The position numbers were made by a program, and so were the translations under genes. The notes beneath the pieces were generated by a model that saw only the letters and a list, made by a program, of their open reading frames with translations, was not told the DNA's origin and ran no database searches. A DNA stretch of 64,000 nt from Rachycentron canadum (Eukaryota; Chordata; Actinopteri; Carangiformes; Rachycentridae), in contig CM076663.1 in NCBI GenBank assembly GCA_038496675.1, positions 12,967,576 through 13,031,575 of the forward strand, in the 5' to 3' direction. This document shows positions 1-12,673 of the stretch, one piece after another (positions within the stretch are counted from its first letter, which is position 1; the number at the start of each line of letters is the position of its first letter).

Positions 1-1831
1 CCCTAAGATCCAGCTGTACGGGCCCACCAACATTGCCCCAATCATCCAGAAAGTGGCCTCATCTGCCTCTGAGGAAATGCACACCAAAGAGGCCATGGTG
101 AGTGAGAGAATGGGAAACATAACAGAAGAAAGTTGCTGTGCACTGGCGAAAAGACAAAAAGTGAGACATCAGAGGGGGAAAAGTTTGGACAAAGAAGACC
201 AAAAAGAGATGAATTGAAAAGAGTGAAAGTGATTGATCTTAATTTAATTCCAGTCATAAGTTTTAGAGCACAAATTCCTCTCTGCTTTAATGTCTTTCAC
301 TTCTGTCTGTAGTGGATTAGAGTGAGTTTTATTCAAATCAGTCCCTGACAAGAAGCCACTTTACAACACAAAATTCAGTGAACATCTATTTGTTCCTCAC
401 CACATCCTCCCCTCTTAAACCCACCAATTTCTGCCCTCCCATCTCCAACACCAGGAATATTTCATCCTGCTGATTCTGACAGATGGCGTCATCACTGACA
501 TGGCGGACACACGGGAGGCCATCGTGCACGCCTCCCACTTGCCCATGTCCGTCATCATCGTTGGCGTGGGCAACGCAGACTTCACAGACATGCAGATATT
601 GGACGGAGACGATGGGATCCTGCGTTCACCAAAGGGCGAGCCTGTCCTCCGCGACATTGTCCAGTTCGTCCCTTTCAAGGACTTCAAACACGTGGGTGTT
701 AGTGGGGGAAAAGGGGTGGAGGGTAGAAGTCAGGAGGGGAGAATTTCAGAAAATTTCAGGAGCTTTGATGAATGCATTCCAGTCAGAAAATATGACTGAA
801 TCTCTGGGGAAATCAGGAAACCAGCCATGTACAAATGAGGCACTGTATGAGAATGCAGCAGACTGAAATTTGTAACATGTTTTGCCCTAGATGCTATTTT
901 TCAGCTATTTCTGTACTTTCTGTGGCTACTTCTTCACAGCCAGCACCGCTATAGTGGTTATCAGACTGTTTACATTTAAACTTTAGACCTTTTCCAGCTG
1001 AAAAACAACATTAAAGAACATAAGAAATGTTAGGAGAATCTATGGAGGTGTGTGTAGTCATGAAAAATTAAGAAATTTAGGGCCATGTAAAAAAAAAAAA
1101 AAAGGCAATACAATGAGGTAGATATTGGTTTAACTATTTTAATACTGACACCAGTACAATATATGGGGTTCTATACTGATATCAAAACATTGCTATGAAT
1201 ATCAAAACATGGCAAATAAAGAGCCAAATCTGAGCCTCCAGCAAACACATTTTGTCCCATGATGAAAGCTGAAGTCAAAACTTCAGAACTTTCTTCAGAA
1301 CATCAAAACTTTTACATGATTTTTCAAATTTACAAATCTGATCAGGTGTATGTCTGATGCAGGTATCAGCACTAACACAAGTCACATGCAAATCCCAAAA
1401 TATATAGAGGAATTAAAAAGTAAGAAGAATAAGTAACAAAATGCACTGTCCACTTTACTCAGCCGCCTTTTGTTGTCTGGTACAACCTTTGGCATATATT
1501 GTTTTATAACAGTTTGATAGATATTGTTATGGTCACTAAACATTATTGGGTTAGTTTGCTGACTTTCACTCTACTACTATTACTCTTCTACTGCCTCTTC
1601 AGCTATGTTATACTTTAGCACTCTCTGTTGTCTTATACTGGCCACCTTAGGCCATGTCTGTTGCCTTTTAACAGTTCAAACACAGTTGTAATTAATTAAT
1701 TAATTAATATATCACATATATGAGTCATTTCATGCCAAATAAATATTACCATATGCAGCTTTAGCTCTACTTGCCCTTGGGGCAGAACGAGAGCAGAATT
1801 TAAAAATTTCCTATTAAACCAATACTCTCTG

Positions 1832-1915
<84 letters not shown>

Positions 1916-3890
1916 CATATGTGTTGGGTAGGTGCTAAAAAGTGTTGTGGGGGTAGGAGGGTAACAAGTTTGACCATTTGGGCGTAATGTGCTTGGTGTG
2001 CTTATCAAAACATATAAGCTATCTATACAATGTGTGCGTGTGTGTGTCTGGTGGCATCCATTTTTCCTGGCTTTGACAGGGTCTGTTGGGGCCTGGCTGG
2101 GTCTGTTATGGTGAGTTTGGTGTGTGACAGGTTGAGAAATCATCCCAGCTACACTGACAGAGAGAGTGGGGAAGACTTCAGCAAAATGTAGAAAGGAGTA
2201 GAAACATATAGTATACCCAGAAGCACATAGATCAAGAGACAGGCAGAGATGAGAAGTGAAGAATAAGTCTGGAGGTGGAGGAGGAAGAAGTAGTGAGACA
2301 GTCCCAGTGGTGGTGGTGGTGGTGTTGGAGGGAGGTCAACAGGAGACCGGCGCTAAAGACAAAAGGGAGCGAGGGAGTGTGTGACAGAGGTGGAGAGGTG
2401 ATTTTCTGCTCTGTCGTTTCTTTTCAGAAGGGATTAGCAGGACAGAGCTGCTGTGTGACAGGCAGAGCGGGGGATAACAGGTAGATAGGAGCGGAGGAGA
2501 GAAAGCAGGAGGGAGGGTGGAAATGGGGGGGGGACTTGGGTGGGTGCACTTTGATGATGCATTGTCTTGGGGAATTATGTGAGACGGAGTATGACAGACT
2601 CGCAGACTTTGAGGATTCAGACACGAGCGTGTGTATGTGTAGTGCAGTAGCATATGTGTACAGACAAGTGGCTGCCCTCAGCATGTGTGTAAGTATGTAT
2701 GTGTGTTCATGTATTCATTAAAATAAGTTTGTTTTTTTCCAGCCATCAATTAAGCAATCAAAATGAAAGTTTTGGGTGTTTTGCTTTACTTGTCAATTTT
2801 ATGGATTAACTGTACATTTGAAATTAATGAAATGCAAAGTAGTCTTATCACTTTCAAGAATATTGATTTAGTATGTTGAGTACAATCATCATATCACTAC
2901 TGTGAGGTGACAGTTTTGCCTTCTTGTATGTGTAGAATGTAAAATTTTTTTGAACTAACAAAATCTACCTATTTAGTGCCTATGGACAGTGCACTCTTGA
3001 TATATTGATGGATCCATTTGAAAGGATTTTTTTGTAATCAGCACTTTTTATTAGTTATGTATTGCATCAGTATCTACACACAGAGGTATAAATTGTCCGA
3101 GTGTTATACCCCTAAACAAATCCCTTCCCATAACCCAAAAACTCATCTAAGCTTTCATGCAATTCGTAATACAAAAACAACCCAATAATCAAGCCTTTAT
3201 TATGACATTTATTTAACTTTAATTAAAAAAACTACAAGGGAAGAATGGTCTCAAGTTTACAACATGCATTCTGGCTCTGATTGATAATGTTAATGAAAGT
3301 CTTAATCGACTGGTTTTTGTCATTTCGGATGGAAAATGTCCATTGTTAAAAAAGGATTGAAGGATATAACAGACCTTTGTTACCACACCAAATCTGGAGT
3401 TGCAATTTGTCAAATAGAAAAGCCCATAGAGGAAATAGGAACAGACACACCTGTATATTTTAAATTGCATTGTTTTTCTAAAAAAACAAGATGTGCAACT
3501 TTTTGTTGCTTTTTATTTTTTTTGTTGCACACATATCTAGAAACCATGCTCTGGTAATAGATGACAAAAAGGTGAAATCAGGGATGTTTTGAAGTTGTCA
3601 AATGAGCTTGTCTGATCGCATCAGTCTCACGGGTCGAGACCTGTGACTGCATCAGGCTCAACATTAAATTCTGGCATCCTAGAAGCATGCATGGCCAAGG
3701 AAGTGTGTGTATGAATGACCTCTCTCCACCTTCTCTCTGTATATATTTGTATTTCCAGGCCTCCCCAGCTGCCCTGGCTAAGAGTGTTTTGGCAGAGGTC
3801 CCTAACCAGGTGGTGGATTACTACAACGCTAAAGGCATCAAACCTAAGTGTATGTCGGACTATGAGTCCACAAGAACCTTCAGCCCCTGA
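1..3890 (+). CDS. cpne4: copine (C-terminal three exons), best fit copine-4; 5' part outside window
   Basis: Copines are cytosolic C2-domain proteins that bind phospholipid membranes in a calcium-dependent way and carry a C-terminal von Willebrand A-like (copine) domain for partner binding. Only the end of the A domain is here. Coding exons are 1-97, 455-691 and 3759-3890, joined in phase 0, ending in TGA at 3888-3890. They encode the typical strings KIQLYGPTNIAPII, ILLILTDGVITDMAD, SVIIVGVGNADF, DGDDGILRSPKGEP and VLAEVPNQVVDYYN, and end in YESTRTFSP. The donor after the second exon is GTGGGT. The intron 692-3758 is AT-rich and holds a long (TG)n tract but no other exon that I can see. Assignment to cpne4 rather than cpne5/8/9 rests on the adjacent mrpl3, which neighbours CPNE4 in human. 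The family is certain; the paralogue is inferred. Confidence 0.9.
1836..1912. repeat. (TG)n microsatellite, about 77 bp
   Basis: An uninterrupted run of TG dinucleotides in the last cpne4 intron. The His/Thr-rich reading frames across it on the minus strand are repeat artefacts. Confidence 0.97.
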
Positions 3891-3935
3891 CAATGGACTA
3901 CATACACACATGCACTCAAATACACATGTATATAA

Positions 3936-3938
<3 letters not shown>

Positions 3939-3972
<34 letters not shown>
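3939..3972. repeat. (AT)n microsatellite in the cpne4 3' UTR
   Basis: A pure AT dinucleotide run starting about 50 bases after the copine stop codon, so inside the predicted 3' UTR. Confidence 0.95.
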
Positions 3973-3976
<4 letters not shown>

Positions 3977-4717
3977 TTATGTACTGTATAATACCTATAC
4001 ACATGAAAAAGCACAAGCATACATGCACACACAAACATGTACTCACAACTGTACAACATACTACATTAAGTAGTCTAGCTCAGAGAATTAGCTTGTTCTG
4101 GTGAAACAATTTGAACTACTTCATTGATGACTATTGCATGCTTGGCCATGGTGGCATTACCTGGGAAATTATTACTATCTACTGTATATCTGAAAGATGT
4201 TTATAGAAAAAAGAGCAGTCTTCTGAACCAGCATGCAAACTCAAACTATAGCCCACCCAAAGAAATGACACTCCTACCTTATTTAGATAACTAGCAAGTA
4301 CATAGATGAAGAGATCTGAGTAGAAAAGCCAAAATATGTGATTGCATAGCCCGAAATGCTTGGCATTAGAATTGCAAATGTTATTTATGGGAATAGTAGC
4401 ATCCCTGTGTACTGCATAAATGCATGAATAATTCAGCTCCTGCTAATATCCAATCTTCAGTACCCTCTTGCTAGTTATGAAATAAAGTATCTCTGTCATT
4501 TGAGTGACATTCAAGGTTGTCTTGGGTGTTTTGGGTTCTTTTCTACAGATTTGTTTGAGATTTTGCTAAATGGAAATGAACAACTGAATAATTGTAATAA
4601 TTTCTTAATAACCTTCTTACATTTTAAAGAGTTTTGGGAGGGTAGACAAGTGTGTGTGGTAGACACTCATCTGTGAGCTGAAAACTGTTTTTTTCCTGTA
4701 TTCTGCATGTTGATTAT

Positions 4718-4723
4718 AATAAA
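4718..4723 (+). other. cpne4: polyadenylation signal AATAAA, likely for cpne4
   Basis: Canonical AATAAA about 830 bases after the cpne4 stop, followed by a T/G-rich stretch. A weaker alternative AATAAA lies near 4482. No other gene on this strand ends nearby. Confidence 0.5.
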
Positions 4724-6089
4724 GACACTTTGATTTTCTCACTTGAGTGTAATGTCATGATTACGTGTAGGTGCCTATGTTCTATCAATCATGTTTGTAT
4801 GTCTACACTGTCACCATCAATAGGGCAATTGTGGTGGGTTGGGGTGAAGGGGTTAACCTTCCTGTTGGGGACAAAAGCTGGTCACTGCAAGGTAAAAAAA
4901 AAATTACCTTTCAGATCAAGACTTTGTTTTTGCTAAAGGCTAGGGTTAGAATTGTGGTGAAGTGTGTTGTGATTATGGCCAATGTTAATTTTTAAAGGAA
5001 TCAATGAAGAACAATATAATGGTCTCCTAAAGGATGAAGACATCCTGTGTGTATCTGTGCAGACGTGAAGTGTGGAGGTATAATCTAGAATAACAAAGAG
5101 TGAGCAGGTGGCAGCCATAGACTATATATAAAGAAGTGGCAGCTTGTTAGTTGATTTATTTTTTCAGGCCCAGTGAGCTTCTGTCTCTCTGTTTCCCACT
5201 GAATATGTAGTCTATCTGTATGTGCAGACCCCACTGATGTTAGATATCACACACCTCTCTGTCTCTCTTATGGACAGCTCTGGCCTGTCTTGTTGAATAA
5301 ACCAGCATTGCACAAAACAACAAAACCTCACGCAGACACACACCATTTGCACACACTGATAAAACTGTTGGAGAGAGAGACGTTTATCTACGACACCCCT
5401 CTTTCAACTCTCAGACAGATTTTAAAATGCAAGAACAGATTATTACACTAAACTCCACGTAGGCCCAGTTAATTAGGGCAAACCAAAGTTGGTCTGTCTA
5501 CGCTCTATATGTGTCTCAGTCTCTGAAAGATCAGTATTCAGTACATGAATGTCCTGATGTGTGTTTCCCAATCAGAGGCTCACATCAGTCATATTAAGAG
5601 AGACTGAAAGACTGCAAAAAAACAAACAAACGAAAAAAAAACCCTTAAAATAATCTCTTCTCTTAATAACAATACTCCTACTACTACAACTACTACCACT
5701 ACTACAACTACTACTACTAGTAATAATAATAATCCAATGGGACATGTTTTATGTGAGAACTACCAAGTTAAAATTAATTTATTGTGCTTATGTATTTGTT
5801 GTTTTAAATTGATATTTCCTGATTTTACAGTGCTGGGACATGGAAATATAAATATCAACATTTCCTTGAAATACGGAAACCACGTCTGTTGATGAAGACC
5901 ACGTCACATAATTTAAAGCTCCCAAACAACAACACAATGGACCTTAAAACTCTTTAAAACTTATACTATATTTTTGGGGGTCTTTTGTGTCTGTCTCCCA
6001 TCGTCATTAAACTTTGTATAAACACAATAACATAAACCTGAGTTTAAATTATTTGTGGATAATAAATGCTGAAGGTTATTCATGGTGGT
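4724..6089. other. intergenic DNA between cpne4 and mrpl3
   Basis: No convincing coding exon, RNA gene or mobile element is seen. It contains a degenerate (CTA)n/(TAA)n stretch near 5685-5733 and short A-rich runs near 5620-5645. Confidence 0.7.
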
Positions 6090-6278
6090 TGTGCGGAACC
6101 TTTGACATGACGCGCCAGTGCTGCGGAGCTGTTTTCGTCACGTACCGGAAGTATTCAGGGTGACATTTAGACCAGGACGAAAAGAAAGGCATGGGTGTGC
6201 ATATGTTGTGAGACCCCACGTCCTCACAGTTCGCGTGTATCTTTTATATAGGTATAAGTGTGTAGACTAAGGAGCGCA
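6090..6278 (+). promoter_or_regulatory. mrpl3: mrpl3 promoter and 5' UTR with ETS/GABP motif
   Basis: GC content and CpG density rise just before the mrpl3 start codon. An ACCGGAAGT motif at 6144-6152 matches the ETS/GABP (NRF-2) site common in promoters of mitochondrial protein genes. A TCGTCACGTA stretch just upstream resembles a CREB/ATF half site. The transcription start cannot be placed precisely and probably lies between 6160 and 6260. Confidence 0.6.
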
Positions 6279-9200
6279 ATGGCGGCGTGGAGCTGTCGGT
6301 TTCTTCTCCAGCGGGGAACTCGACTCGTTTCTCTGCGAGCAGCAGCTGAAAGGTGGCTAATGCTAAGCGGCTAGTTATTCTATGCTAATGTAGCCGAAGT
6401 GGACTTCAGTGTGCAGCCTAGCTAGAGTAGACTGCTGATGTCAGGTAGCTGGCACAGTTTTACATTTCAGCTCAGTATTGTCGTTACTGTTTTTACCAGA
6501 GCCTGTTATTTGACAAAATATTAAACAGTGGTGTAATTTTCACATTAAAATAACAACGTTGCAGCTTCGGTTAGCTAAACATCCCCAGCTTTCTAGGCAT
6601 GTAGAGTATTAACAACTAACATATCACCAGTGATAGAGCTAACACACGGCACAATTTCATGATTTGCTTCTCTAGATGTAATACCAGTCCACAGTCCCTG
6701 TCGGTGCAGTAACAGATGAGTAATGTGTTGATATCATTCTGAAGCCGGGGTGGGGGGTCATGACATGAGAAAGGAGCACCTGAACTTATACAAATAACTA
6801 TTTTTTTCCCTCTTGCAGTCCTGTCCAGTTGGTGGGCTGTGTTAGGACAGTGAAAACCTCAACATGGTTTGACGAACACCTCACAGAGGAAAACCAAGAG
6901 TACATGCGGAAGAACATGGCAGAGGAATTTGATAAACAGACAGCTGAAAAACTCAACCCTCTCAAAGACGAGCCCTGGGAACGACATGAATGGAAAGAGG
7001 GTAAGTGTAACGCTTACTTAGACCGCTGTGTACATGAATCCTCTTGCTCTTGACCTCTACTGTCTCTTCATCCATTTCTCCTCCCAGGGAGCCGAAGAGT
7101 TGGGTTAGTGGCTGTGAAGTTGGGGATGGCACCTATCTGGACGAAAACAGGAGAAAGACATGTAACCACCATGTTACAGGTAGCGCGCTGACACACACTC
7201 CTGTCAAGTTATCTGTATCTGCAGGCTTTAGTAATGATTATGTGTGTTCTTGTTTTTCATCAATAATGAAATGACCAGGAGAAAAAACAGTCAAAATAAT
7301 TAGATTGAGTATGGTGGAAGAATACAAATATTGAAAACTTTTAAATCTCACCTGCAGGCCCCAATTAGATCTTGCAATTAAAATGCCTGAGTGTTGCTCA
7401 GTAGGCTGCTACTTCTTTACTGTAGGTGTTGTTTAATCTCAGGTTTATTCAGATCACACTTTAATCCAATAGTCACTGAAGTAATTTAATAGCAAAGTGT
7501 GGCTGTGTGTGTTCACTCTATGCTTTAATGATAATGGCATAATTGATATTTTGTGGGGAGTATGACAAACGTGTATTTAAATATCAGTTAAATATATATA
7601 TATATATATTTTATATATTTATTTATTTATTTTTCTCAGTTAATCTGATATCAAAGTCAAGGCCATCTGGAGGAAGAACATCTAGATTAACTATCTCAGG
7701 GTGAAAGCACTCTCATCACTTGGCCATTTTAGTACATGTTTTCCAAAAGTGGTTCAAACGAAACAAAAAGTTTGGCATGATGCAGTAAAGAAGTATAGAA
7801 AAGTTAGATTGCTGTTGAAGTACTGTCATCCTAGCGTAGTTACTTTTTGTCAGGTATTTTGGGTTTCCTTGTGACCGGATATTAACATGTTTTACACCAG
7901 AAGGGCTCTTCAATTTAATTGTATTTGTTTTCTCAGGAGGAGAAAACAGACGATGGCTAAATTGAATACTGTTCTCACACTGTGTTTCTGGTTGTTAATC
8001 TAAACCTGAAATATTTTTTTTTCTCAGGTGCAGGACTGCCATGTATTAAAGTATTTGTCCAAAGAAGAATATAATGGACACACGGCTGCTCTCATTGTAG
8101 GAGGGAAAAACGCATCACCGTTCTATGTAAGTATGATGTGATTAAAAACATGTACAGGGTTGTTGTCTCAGCAGTGAACTTGTATGTGTTGACATTTTAT
8201 GATGTCTCAAAAATGTATGGTCAGAGCTGTTACTGCGCACTCTAATCACTCTTTTATCTTTCATTTCTGGCTCAATTTTTTTTAAAGCAGCTATAGTTTA
8301 GCATTTTATCATAACCCTGTCTCAAGTGACAATGTGGGAAAAATGTGTCAATCTAATGGGGTCTCTTCATAGAGATGAACAAGCTGAGACTCCTCATTTG
8401 AATGTGCAGCTTTGTTTGGCTTAACAGAGCTTTATGGTGAATTTCAGTGAGTTTCATCACTTCAGCTGTCCTGCCCACAACCCTATACTTTTCACTTCAT
8501 GGTTCACACACTGCTCTCATAATGTCATGTGTAGCTGCAGCAGGCTGCTGCTTTCAGCTCCAAAAACCCACCAAGCGTAAACAAAATCTAGCGACTAGTT
8601 GGTGAACACAGTGGAGGGTTTAGCAGCTAAAGAGCCACATATTTCCATTAGGAGTTCACAGAAATCAAATATTGACAAAAACTGGGAGAAGAATATGTTA
8701 TTTCATTTTTCAAAATCAATATTAATAATCATATTAAGTAATGTACATTTTGAAATGGAGTGGAAAAGTTTCTTTGTTGATTCTGACATATTTATAACAC
8801 ATTTATGTACTCAGTAATGAGACAGCAGCATTTATGATGTATAATCAGCCGCTGTCCCCACAGAAATGTCATTGAATTATTATGTGCTTATTAATTTTTG
8901 CCTGCAAGTAGCTTAAGAGAGAGCAAACATGGCTTGACTTTAAAAACCAGTAACCAGTAACTGTTTTTTTTCAATCCTTCATAGAGCCTCTGTCTTCGCA
9001 AGATAGAGGTTGAAGTGTTGAATCAGTACCATATTTTATCAAACCGGTGTCAGTGCTGTTAATATGAGCAGAGCAGCCACAGCTCATCACGCCACCATTT
9101 TATCACCTCAAAATGTCTTAAGCATGAATGATGTGTCCACGCAAAGCTGATGAAGGATTTGATAAACAAACACTGTTTAGTCAACTGTACACACCTAAGA

Positions 9201-11476
9201 TGTTTGTTCCAGCTACAGTTTGTGGAAACATAATAACATTTGTCATTTCCCTGTAGCACTGAGCTCATATCAGCCTCTAACCACCAGTGACTATATTTCA
9301 TCTTAGGTGTTAGAAAGTATCACATTAGGTGTATAAATAATTGATCAGCAAGGACGAGCACATTTAAATTAAAAAGTGTCTGTCATGCTTGTAATAAAGT
9401 CTCATTCTTGCTTCAGATATTTATCAGAACTAACAGACTGAAAACTGAGGTGACAGTCAGCAAACCAGCCCTTCAGCTCACTCTGAGCCTGCATGACCTC
9501 CTCCAAACAAAAAAGTTTTAAAAAAGTCAGTCTCATTAAAATCACTTCTTTAGTATGTATGAGTAGGAATTTCCTCTTCAAATGCTAATGTCCACCTTTT
9601 TAAGATAAAAACGAACAAGGACGGATAAATCAGAGGGGAATTCATTCATTGAGTCTTGATAGATGCTTGATGGAACAAGGGTTTGACTTGTCAAATGTGA
9701 AGTTGTTTTGAATACCTCTCGCACAGCCACATCACTCCTCAGTCAGAGGCAGAGTTTGTCAGAGTCAGAGGCTTTGGCAGGCTGATTTTGAGTCAACAGA
9801 AGGGGAGAGAGAGACTTTAGAGTGACTGGAGGGGCTGAGATGAGAAGGAGCCGAGTGAAAGCAAATGTTTGAGGCACTCACTGCCAAGTGTGTGCCTGTA
9901 TGCCTGTAAGTGTGTGCGTGTGCTTGGCCTGCATACAGTCATAACAGGCCCACGGTTAGATTTAAAATGCCAAAGTCCAACTGCTGCTCAGTGCTACTAC
10001 AACTTCATACTTTTCACATTTATACTTTATTTCCTGCCTTTAAACTTCATATTTTTCCACTATTTTGACTAACAGCGGTCTGAAAATGAAATGGAGATGT
10101 TCAGGAATGCAGGTGTGCCCCCAAAACAAAAATGTACCTTCTTTAAAGTCTCTGATAACGCCATCATCAAGCCAGGTAAACGTACATGCATTACCTCACT
10201 TTCCATGTTATATAGCAGATTCTTAATATCTTATTTTCACCTTTTTGTCGAAATGTTGTGGTATAATCTTGTTTGTTGTGCTCAGGCACTCCTCTATATG
10301 CAGCACATTTCCGTCCAGGCCAGTATGTGGACATCACAGCCAAATCGTAAGTTCTGTTCTGGCAGCTGCCTCTCCTCACTGGCGTTCTCTCTTCTTGGCT
10401 TCTTTTCCTACATCGTGTCCTCTTTCAGCTCCAGCATCACGTTTTTGAAGATAGATCAGTTGACTTTACAAGAAAGGGCAAACCTCTCATTTTGTATTAT
10501 TATTCTCAGACGCAACAAGTCAGCTCAGTTGAATGTAACTTGAAAATATGAGTGAATTTTCTTCTGTTTGTGTGTAGCATTGGTAAAGGTTTTCAAGGGG
10601 TGATGAAGAGATGGGGGTTCAAGGGTCAGCCGGCGAGCCACGGCCAAACCAAAACTCATCGAAGACCAGGAGCCTCTGGACCAGGAGGGGTAAGACACAC
10701 ACGTACACACACACACATAAGATGCTCATCCAAGGCAGATGTGAACAGCTGGTTTCCCATAATTCAGCAATGTGAGCATGCGTGATGTTCTTTGTCTGCA
10801 TCCAGGATCCAGCCAAAGTTTTCAAAGGGAAGAAGATGCCTGGCAGAATGGGCAACACCTACATTACAGCTCATGGACTGAAGGTACACACACTTGCAAG
10901 GACACACGTACAGAGTTGTGGTTTTGTTTGTCCTTGACAGCAATTTAAGTTCAATATTCTTTAATCCTCTCCCTCTCACTCTCTCTCTCTCTTCAGATAT
11001 GGAGGGTCAACACCAAGTATAATGTGCTGTATGTTCACGGCTCGGTCCCCGGCCACAGGAACTGCTTACTGAAGGTAAAAATAATCATACGCACACACAT
11101 TCAAATTGAAGTGTGAAGTCGAAGGTCAACCCCAGCATGCTTAGTGTTGTGACAGAGACCAGTAACCTTGCACCTGTATAACAGCGTCACACCTGCAAGG
11201 CAGTGTGATCCATCTTCATCTTGACACTGTGCTGGATCAGCAGTGTGTGTGTTTCTGTGTGTATATGCATTGGTTTGTGTTTGTCTACGTTTTTTCTTTG
11301 AGCGAATGGGAACGTGCACCTTAATGATGTTAGTAATATCCACAGTATCCATCTCCATACTCAGCATGTTGTGCTCAACTTGTGTGTCTGCCCAGACACA
11401 CACGCAGCCTATTATTTGTTTTGCAGACAAGTGATAATGAATACAAATGTGCACTGCATTTCCTCCAGCTCAGCTG

Positions 11477-11521
<45 letters not shown>

Positions 11522-12579
11522 CCTGTATTTGCTTCAGATTATATTACCTTGAAAGGTACATAATTTTTTGTTTGTATTATTGTGTGTGGCTGCTGTTTCT
11601 GTCTGTGGAAGAGCAACCGCTGTGTTTAATTGATTTGACTAGGACTGCAATTAATAACAATTTTCATTATTGATTTATGTGTTGATTCATTTCTTGTTAA
11701 TTGATTAATCATTTAGCCCTGTGGTTCTCAGACTGGGTGTCAGGATCTCCTTGGTGTGCCGAGCCACTGCAGGGGGGTGTGAAGGACCAATATGGGGGGA
11801 TTGATATGATTTATGTGGGAACACTGATCTTCTAATGTTCTTTTAAAAGAAAAATTTAACTAGTTTTCAGTTTTGTTGTTGTGAATAAAAGAGTAAAAAT
11901 TAGAATCCTTAATATTTCAGTCCTGATTGATTTGCTGTTGCAACAGCAAATCAAGTGAATAAGTCTAATAAGTAATAATTGTAATCTTGATCTGATTTCA
12001 TGCTGCACACAGCATGAGTAGTTTTCCACATAACAGCAGGACATGGCAGGGGTTGGACTGAACTAGTTCATATGACGTCTCAGCTCTTCACAGCTTGTGT
12101 GAACATCAGATTGTTGATTTAAGAAAATTTACAGAAATTGTTTAACACTTTTTTTTTTGCTTCTGAAAGCATGATGAGAAATGTTTGAGAACTGCTGATT
12201 AGATTCAAAAGACAATTTAGAAAATATTGGAAAGAACCTTGGACTCATTTCCAAAATGCTTGATCTGTTGGGGTTTTTTTTATTAGAATGGGGATGAAAA
12301 AGAGAAAAACACAAATCCTCACATCTGAAAAGCTGGAAAATTTTGGGCATTTTTGCTTGATAAATGACACTAGTAAAGACAAGAGTGTCCACACGAGCGT
12401 TACACAAAGTGTGTATTTGTGTGTTCCAGGTAAAAGATACTATTCTGCCAACCAGGAGCTCCACCCTGCTCAACCCTCCTTTCCCCACCTACTTTCATGA
12501 GGAGGAAGCTGATCTTGATGAAGATCTGTACGATGAAGACTTGTTTGTTCACACAGAACCATCTTTAACACTGACCTGA
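6279..12579 (+). CDS. mrpl3: 39S ribosomal protein L3, mitochondrial (uL3m)
   Basis: A large-subunit mitoribosome protein that lies near the peptidyl-transferase centre and is needed for translation of the mitochondrial-encoded OXPHOS subunits. Ten coding exons: 6279-6352, 6819-7000, 7088-7179, 8028-8126, 10076-10175, 10286-10346, 10578-10689, 10806-10883, 10997-11074, 12430-12579. Frames join without error to give 341 residues, close to the human length of 348. Residues 1-24 are Arg-rich and lack acidic residues until E24, as in a mitochondrial presequence. The L3 signature lies at about 203-240, including KGFQGVMKRWGFKG, SHGQTKTHRRPG and ASGPGG; GRMGNTY and VHGSVPGHRN follow. The ATG follows GGAGCGCA and is the only start giving a targeting sequence. 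The acidic C-terminus (EEEADLDEDLYDED) is mildly divergent. Introns 4 (1.9 kb) and 9 (1.4 kb) are the long ones. Confidence 0.97.
11481..11521. repeat. (CA)n microsatellite in mrpl3 intron 9
   Basis: A CA dinucleotide run with one G interruption near its 3' end, within the last mrpl3 intron. Confidence 0.95.
11927..11954. repeat. perfect 28-bp palindrome in mrpl3 intron 9
   Basis: The left arm TTGATTTGCTGTTG (11927-11940) is followed immediately by its exact reverse complement (11941-11954) with no spacer. The flanking base pair does not extend the match. Its function is unknown; it could be a footprint of a small inverted-repeat element or a dimeric protein-binding site. Confidence 0.9.
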
Positions 12580-12584
12580 CCATA

Positions 12585-12624
12585 CAACACACACACACAC
12601 ACACGCACACACACACACACACAC
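12585..12624. repeat. (CA)n microsatellite in the mrpl3 3' UTR
   Basis: A CA run beginning six bases after the mrpl3 stop codon, broken by a single G. It should be transcribed in the 3' UTR. Confidence 0.93.
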
Positions 12625-12667
12625 CTTACATTCATATCTAAACCTGCAAACGGTATCTGGATCTTGT

Positions 12668-12673
12668 AATAAA
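12668..12673 (+). other. mrpl3: polyadenylation signal AATAAA of mrpl3
   Basis: Canonical AATAAA 89 bases after the stop codon, followed by a T-rich and GT-rich region at 12700-12722. This implies a very short 3' UTR. Confidence 0.8.

Noticed and set aside
1696..2143. His/Thr-rich open frames on the minus strand
   Set aside because: They are translations of the (TG)n microsatellite inside a cpne4 intron, with no splice or family support.
8127..10075. H/ACA snoRNA (SNORA58-like) in the long mrpl3 intron
   Set aside because: I recall that a snoRNA is hosted by human MRPL3, but I could not find two hairpins with a convincing H box and ACA tail by eye, so I do not report one.
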